From Thermothelomyces thermophilus ATCC 42464 (taxonomy: Eukaryota; Ascomycota; Sordariomycetes; Sordariales; Chaetomiaceae): a DNA stretch of 64,000 bases. Numbering within the stretch: position 1 is the stretch's first letter; each line of letters begins with the position of its first letter. Positions 59,188 to 64,000 of the stretch are shown here, one piece after another. Both the position numbers and the translations under genes were made by a program. A model generated the notes under the pieces. That model was given only the letters and a program-made list of their open reading frames with translations, was not told the DNA's origin and did no database searches. The stretch covers positions 2,666,001 through 2,730,000 of the forward strand of contig NC_016477.1 of NCBI RefSeq assembly GCF_000226095.1, read 5' to 3'.

Positions 59188-59615
59188 TATAACGAACCCA
59201 ACTTAGACTTCTTCTAAAAGGGTTTAGACGAAGGTAGATTAAGCGGGACAAGTAGGCAGGTCGTCTAAGGGATTTAGTGAAGCCAAAAGGTTTATGATAA
59301 CACTAGAGTTGTCTCTTACAGTAATTAGCAATGCTTGGTATAAGTACTGTGATTATAAGTTACTATCACTGGTGAACTCTTAGAGTCTACCGTAACAAGT
59401 GACTATCTATATATATATATAATCTTAGGATTACTAATAGTCGTAGTGATCCTCTATACTGGCTTACCTGACTTATATCGTAAGCTAGTAATCCTCTGCT
59501 AGGATTATTTCTTACTAAGTGTAATCCTGTTTTAATTAGTTTATTATTCCTTTGGCTTAATTAGCCTGTTTGTACCAGTGGCTTAGGCGGCATCTATATA
59601 TATATTTCCGTAATA
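59188..59615 (-). repeat. LTR type B', 3' LTR of element 3 (428 bp)
   Basis: Begins TATAACGAACCC, ends CCGTAATA. R-U5 is common. U3 shares only its outer 90 or so bases with type B; the inner half differs, hence a separate type. Confidence 0.85.
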
Positions 59616-59741
59616 TAATGCCCTCCCTCCAAGGCTTTTGACCTAAAAGCCCTCTTTAGGTTATTTTAAATAGCGCTAATATTCTTTTCTATATATACCT
59701 CGTAGTTTTTCCCTTTTTTCGTACTACTAGTGGCTGATAAG

Positions 59742-60402
59742 ATGGTAGATCGTATCTCTAAGCGCCAATCTTTAAAATCCTAATAGCACGCCGCGCTTAC
59801 TTCTTTTATTGATTCTTCTAGTGTAGACGTTATACCGTATTTGTGGTATTTTAAGCGGAACTTAGCTTATTATATAGCGTTAGGCTCTTCTTACTATAGC
59901 GAGTACGTACGTTAGGGTCGTTCTTATGCTAGTTCCGACGTAACGTCTACTTATTTGTAACCTAGTTTATTGCCTTAATGTTTATAGCTAATCTTTTATA
60001 GTAATAAAGATTATATCTAAATAAAAACGTATAAAACAAGAAGAGGCTAATGCTAAAGAGGCTCTTTTCGTTCTTTAGACTTAACTTTAGATAGCTATCG
60101 GTCGATTAGCTCGTCTTTGTCGCTAGAAACGTTTCTTAAAGGAGCAGGGTTCCAAGCTATTTCGTCAAGGTATATAGTCTCTAAAGGAAATAGAAGCGGA
60201 AGAACAGAGGGTATAGGATTCCGAGGTACGTGTTATTAGTGACGTACGGTCTTAAGGTGCTAACGTCCCGTTTGACTGGTCTTCTTTAGGCCTAGATTTA
60301 TTAGAGGCCGACTTGGCTATTTTATCTAAGCTAGTGCCTATGGTTAATCCGGGTTCTACTAGTAGAACTATTTTAGTTTCTTAGGGCAGTTTAAGTTCTT
60401 AA
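59742..60402 (+). pseudogene. Antisense zinc-cluster/coiled-coil gene, type B' (element 3)
   Basis: ATG at 59,742. All six cluster positions are Tyr codons, spaced x2, x6, x8, x2, x6 exactly as in types A and B, with V-R-R-G-R-S before the last. A donor-like GTAACC follows at 59,957; the splice phase to the next exon is not clean, probably because of an indel. The second part is a helix (A-N-A-K-E-A-L, G-R-L-A-R-L, K-R-F-L-K-E-Q-G, S-L-K-E-I-E-A-E-E) and stops at TAA 60,400-60,402, the shared stop position. Confidence 0.6.
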
Positions 60403-62136
60403 CTAGTTCCTATAAGTTATCTTCTAATCTAAAATTAAGCTATTTAACTAGATATTATGGTTCCCTATTGATAATATATAAATCTAGAATTTCTTTGACG
60501 TCCTATTCTTCTTCTTTATCTTTTACTTCGATATGTATAGTAACCTTAGCGTTTTTCGGTGCTAGTTCGAGAAGCGAAATATAAAAAACATCTGTCTATA
60601 GTCGTATAGATAATAGTAATAATAGTTAGTAGTTAGATGTCAAAATTCGTTCTTTAATAATAAAAGGTCTAACCTTTTTAAAGTCTAGCTTTGTACTTAG
60701 TTGTTTAGTTCGTAGGTTTCGTATAATTAAGTAGACTTTGTCTTCTCTCTCTAGGTAAGGTCCCTTGAGCCTATGTTTATTATAGTAGTTCTTTATTCTA
60801 GTCTTAATAAACTCGAGTTCCTTTTTAAGCTTCTTATATAATACGTATATTTGTTCTACTTTGACCGTTGCTCTTAGCACTATAACCTCTGGTCCTTGCC
60901 TAAGGTCTGCTTTATATCTATAGTTTACAAAGAACGGTGTAACTTTGGTCGTTTCTATTAGCATTATATTATAAGCAAGTTATATTGTTAGTAATAGTAT
61001 AACCTAGTCGTCTTGCTAGTAGTTAATGTAAGAGCGGAGGTACTACTTAATAACTTGGTTTAGTCGCTCCGTTTGTCTATTAGTCTATAGGTAATATGTT
61101 ATTAATAGCTTGCTATTGACGCCTAATCGTTATATTAACGCTTGCTAGAACTTCGATACAAACTTAGTATCTCTGTCGGTAATCTATTCTTACGGCTAAG
61201 CATGTACTAATGTAACTTGCTAATAGATTATATCTCTTAGCTATTTAGCTATCTAGGACTCCTTATAGGGAAAGAAGTATACCTATTTAGTTAGGCGATC
61301 TACCATAGTAAGAATACTATTATAGATTACTCCTATAGCTATATCCTTAGATTCTAGTAGCTTCGTGATAAAGTCTATCGTAACCGAGCTCTATAGTTTA
61401 TCAGCTATTGGCAGTGGCTAAAGTAGCCTATACGGCTTATATCGTACCGTTTTGCTTCGATTGCAGATATTATAGTTCTATATGACTTCCTTAACTTGTA
61501 CCGTTAACTATAGAAAGTCGTAGTGTTTCTTGACTTGTGCGATAGTCTTTATGACTCCTTTATATCCTCCGAGTTTCGACTTGTAGAGTTCTCGAATCAT
61601 CTATAGCTATTGATCCCTATCGTAGATATATACTTTGCCTTAGTACTAGAGTTTCCTATCTCTTTCTTCTACTCTATTAGGTACTAGTAATCTAGGTGCT
61701 GCTTAATACTATACCTCGTTAATCCTTTCTTCTTAAAAGATTATATAATATTCTAGGAACGAGTTAAGTAGATTATCTTCTATAGGTATCTACGTTTCGT
61801 AATATAGCGTTCCGTCTATTTGTTCCTTAAATAATAGTAATGTTATTTCTGTTTGTCCTTCTATATAATCTGTTCGTTAGCTTAAGATGTCCGCTTGTAC
61901 ATTCTCTTTGCCCTTCTTGTAGCGGATCTCAAAGTTAAATTCTATAAGGAATTCTGCCTATCGTATTTGTTGTCTGTTAAGCTCCTTTATCGTTGTAAAG
62001 TATCGTAAATTCTTATAATCTATATATACTTGTACTAGTTTAATCGTACTATTAAGGTATAGTTACTATTCCTTAAAAGCTTTAATAATCGTAAGTAGTT
62101 CCTTATCGTAGATTAGATAATTAAGATATAGTCTAT

Positions 62137-62555
62137 TGTGACAAACCTAACTCAGACTGCTTCTAAAAGGGTCTAGACAGAGGTAGGTAAAGCAGGACAA
62201 GCAGGCAGGTCGTCTAAGGGATTCGGTGAAGCCAAAGGGTTCACAACAACACTTAGAGTTGTCTCTTACAGTAATTAACAATGCTTGGTATAAGTACTGT
62301 GATTGTAATTGTTACCACTAGCGAACTCCTAGAGTCTACCATAACGAGTGACTATCTACATGTATATATAATCCTAGTGATCATTCCTAATTATGGTGAT
62401 CGTGAGTGATCGTATGGCGGTAATCACCCTGATCACTGGTGAGCGTAGTAATTACTATGCTTCCTATGCTATAATTGGTCCTTTCGTTCCTTCGACTTGA
62501 TTGGCCCATTTGTGCCAGTGGCTCAGGTAGCATCTGTATATATATTTCTATGACA
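62137..62555 (-). repeat. LTR type B, 3' LTR of element 4 (419 bp)
   Basis: TGTGACAAACC...TATGACA. Matches the LTRs of element L in both halves. The R-start region reads (minus) GTGGTAACAAT. Confidence 0.9.
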
Positions 62556-62684
62556 CGATGCCCTCCCTCCGAGGCTTTCGACCCGAAAGCCCTCTTTAGG
62601 CCGTCTCAAATAGCGCCAACATCCCTTACGTTCCTTGTATATATTTTTCTCCTTAGCCTCTTGTTACCCTTTATGCTATTAGTT

Positions 62685-63295
62685 ATACCGTCTAACGTAT
62701 ATAGATCCCTAGTATCTATTCGTCGTGAGCGTTTAGCTTAGTTTATTTCTAATTACGGGTTCGTAGTGATGGCGTGTTCTCATTGCGCGGAGCACAACCA
62801 AGTGTACAAGATGATTGAAAAATCTTGTCGTTACAAGGCTTACATACGTTGGGGTCGTGCTTACGATGGTTCCAGCGTTCTAGTTTCTTCTTATAAGTTC
62901 CCGTTTCCTTGCGAGAGCATATCTTTGATTATAACGTAGTAGATCGTATTATATACAAGTAACGTCGTTTAAAGGCTAAAGAGAAAGAGGCCGAAGCCTT
63001 GCTATAAGAATATTAACGCAAAGCTTCTAAGGTGTTGGCCTGTCTGACTTGGGTCCGTAAACAACGAGAGTTCCTAGTAGAGAAGGGGGTAGATATGGTT
63101 ATATAGGGTTTGTCGAATCTAGACGAATTAGAGGCGGTAGAATAGCAGGAATCGGGGGCTGTTATATAGCTTAATAGTGGCATTAACGTTATTAACTAGG
63201 GCGCTATTTTCGGTTCTGTCCTAGATTTGCCTTTGGCCGATCCGGGTTCTGCCAATAGAACTATTCTAGTTTCTTAGGGTAGTTTAGATTCTTAA
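62685..63295 (+). pseudogene. Antisense zinc-cluster/coiled-coil gene, type B (element 4)
   Basis: Second type B copy. The start codon is ATA (RIP form of ATG). Exon 1 is again 208 nt (62,685-62,892), the donor is mutated to ATAAGT, and the intron is 47 nt (62,893-62,939). The cluster positions are Cys, Cys, Tyr, Tyr, Tyr, Tyr with spacing x2, x6, x8, x2, x6. The helix and L-D-E-L-E-A-V follow; the final stop TAA at 63,293-63,295 corresponds to the TGA of element L. Comparison with L shows changes mainly of RIP type within a kept frame. Confidence 0.65.
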
Positions 63296-64000
63296 TTAGT
63301 TCCTATAAGTTATCTTTTAGTCCGAAATCGAGCCATTTAACTAGGTACTACAGTTCCCTATTAATAATATATAAATCTAGAATTTCTTTGACGTCCTATT
63401 CTTCTTCCTCGTCTTCTGCTTCGATATATATAGCAACCTTGGCGTTTTTTGGTACTAGTTCGAGAAGTGAAATATAAAAAACATCTATCTATAGTCGTAT
63501 AGATGACAGTAATAATAATTAGTAGTTAGATGTCGAAATTCGTTCTTTAATAACAAAGGGTCCGACCTTCTTAAAGTCTAGCTTTGTACTTAGTCGTTTG
63601 GTTCGTAAGTTTTGTACAATTAGGTAGACTTTGTCTCCCCTCTCTAGGCGAGGTCCCTCGAGCCTGTGTTTGTCGTAGTAGTTCTTCATTCTAGTCTTGA
63701 TAAACTCGAGTTCCTTTTTAAGCTTTTCATATAGTACGTACATTTGTTCTGCTTTGACTGCTGCTCTTGGCACTGTGACCTCTGGTCCTTGCCTAAGGTC
63801 TGCTTTATATCTGTAGTTCGCAAAGAACGGTATAACTTTAGTCGTTTCCGTTGGTGTTGTGTTATAAGCAAGTTATACTATTGGTAATAGTATGACCTAG
63901 TCGTTTTACTAGTAGTTAATATAAGAGCGGAGGTACTGCTTAATAACTTGGTTTAGTTACTCTGTTTATCTATTAGTCTATAGGTAATATGCCGTTAATA

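Larger units (their letters stand above)
59188..62136 (-). mobile_element. Element 3: gypsy element, type B', 3' half, minus strand
   Basis: From left to right: 3' LTR (59,188-59,615), a B' cassette with antisense gene, chromodomain (about 60,380-60,560), integrase (60,620-61,700), RNase H and part of RT. Element 4 interrupts it at 62,137 within RT-coding sequence that matches L at 7,823-7,867. The remainder presumably lies beyond the window. Confidence 0.85.
62137..64000 (-). mobile_element. Element 4: gypsy element, type B, 3' part, cut by the window end
   Basis: 3' LTR at 62,137-62,555, a B cassette colinear with that of L, chromodomain (63,330-63,470) and integrase to the end of the window. 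It is inserted in element 3, so it is younger. It is less mutated: an 84-codon open stretch of the integrase C-terminus survives (63,519-63,773). Confidence 0.88.

Overview
The window comes from a filamentous ascomycete, most likely a sordariomycete. It has short GT-AG introns with CTAAC/CTGAC branch sites, GC-rich genes, a tRNA with a canonical intron, and repeats damaged by RIP: C-to-T and G-to-A changes, with in-frame stops that are mostly TAG from CAG or TGG.

Layout: a gene island of normal composition (about 14,078-36,575) sits between two AT-rich blocks made almost wholly of nested, RIP-damaged retrotransposons (1-14,077 and 36,576-64,000). The island carries, left to right, a small hypothetical gene (15,930-16,568, +), a secreted SGNH/GDSL esterase (18,139-19,162, -), an intron-containing tRNA-Glu(CTC) (21,634-21,724, -), a Dnf3-like P4-ATPase flippase (22,435-27,139, -), the retromer core gene VPS35 (28,724-31,691, +) and a Tre1/Tre2-like transferrin-receptor/M28 membrane protein (32,491-35,395, -). 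The last three all belong to Golgi/endosome/vacuole trafficking; flippase and VPS35 share a divergent promoter, VPS35 and the Tre-like gene converge.

The island is bracketed by the 3' LTRs of two inverted copies of one Ty1/copia-like element (LTRs 13,867-14,077 and 36,576-36,788). Into these old copia copies, and into a Tad1-like LINE on the right, Ty3/gypsy chromovirus elements have inserted and nested in each other. Several are complete with equal-length LTRs and 5-bp target duplications: 4,965-12,912 (-), 39,178-46,764 (+) and 50,479-58,554 (+). Others are cut by later insertions or the window edges: 1-2,472, 2,473-3,639, 59,188-62,136 and 62,137-64,000.

The most interesting content is in the gypsy elements. 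All share gag-pol, the R-U5 part of the LTR and a primer site complementary to a point inside the LTR, which points to Tf1-like self-priming. Their 3' ends come in at least four versions (A, B, B', C). Each 3' cassette carries its own U3 and, on the strand opposite to pol, a decayed gene with the same design: an N-terminal cluster whose six positions are Cys or Tyr in every copy (Tyr = RIP-converted Cys), spaced like a Gal4-type Zn2Cys6 domain, then an intron (clear in types A and B), a coiled coil and an acidic tail. The copia elements have an antisense ORF in the corresponding place. A mobile cassette of LTR promoter plus antisense zinc-cluster protein, exchanged between elements that keep the same gag-pol, is the main candidate for an undescribed system here.
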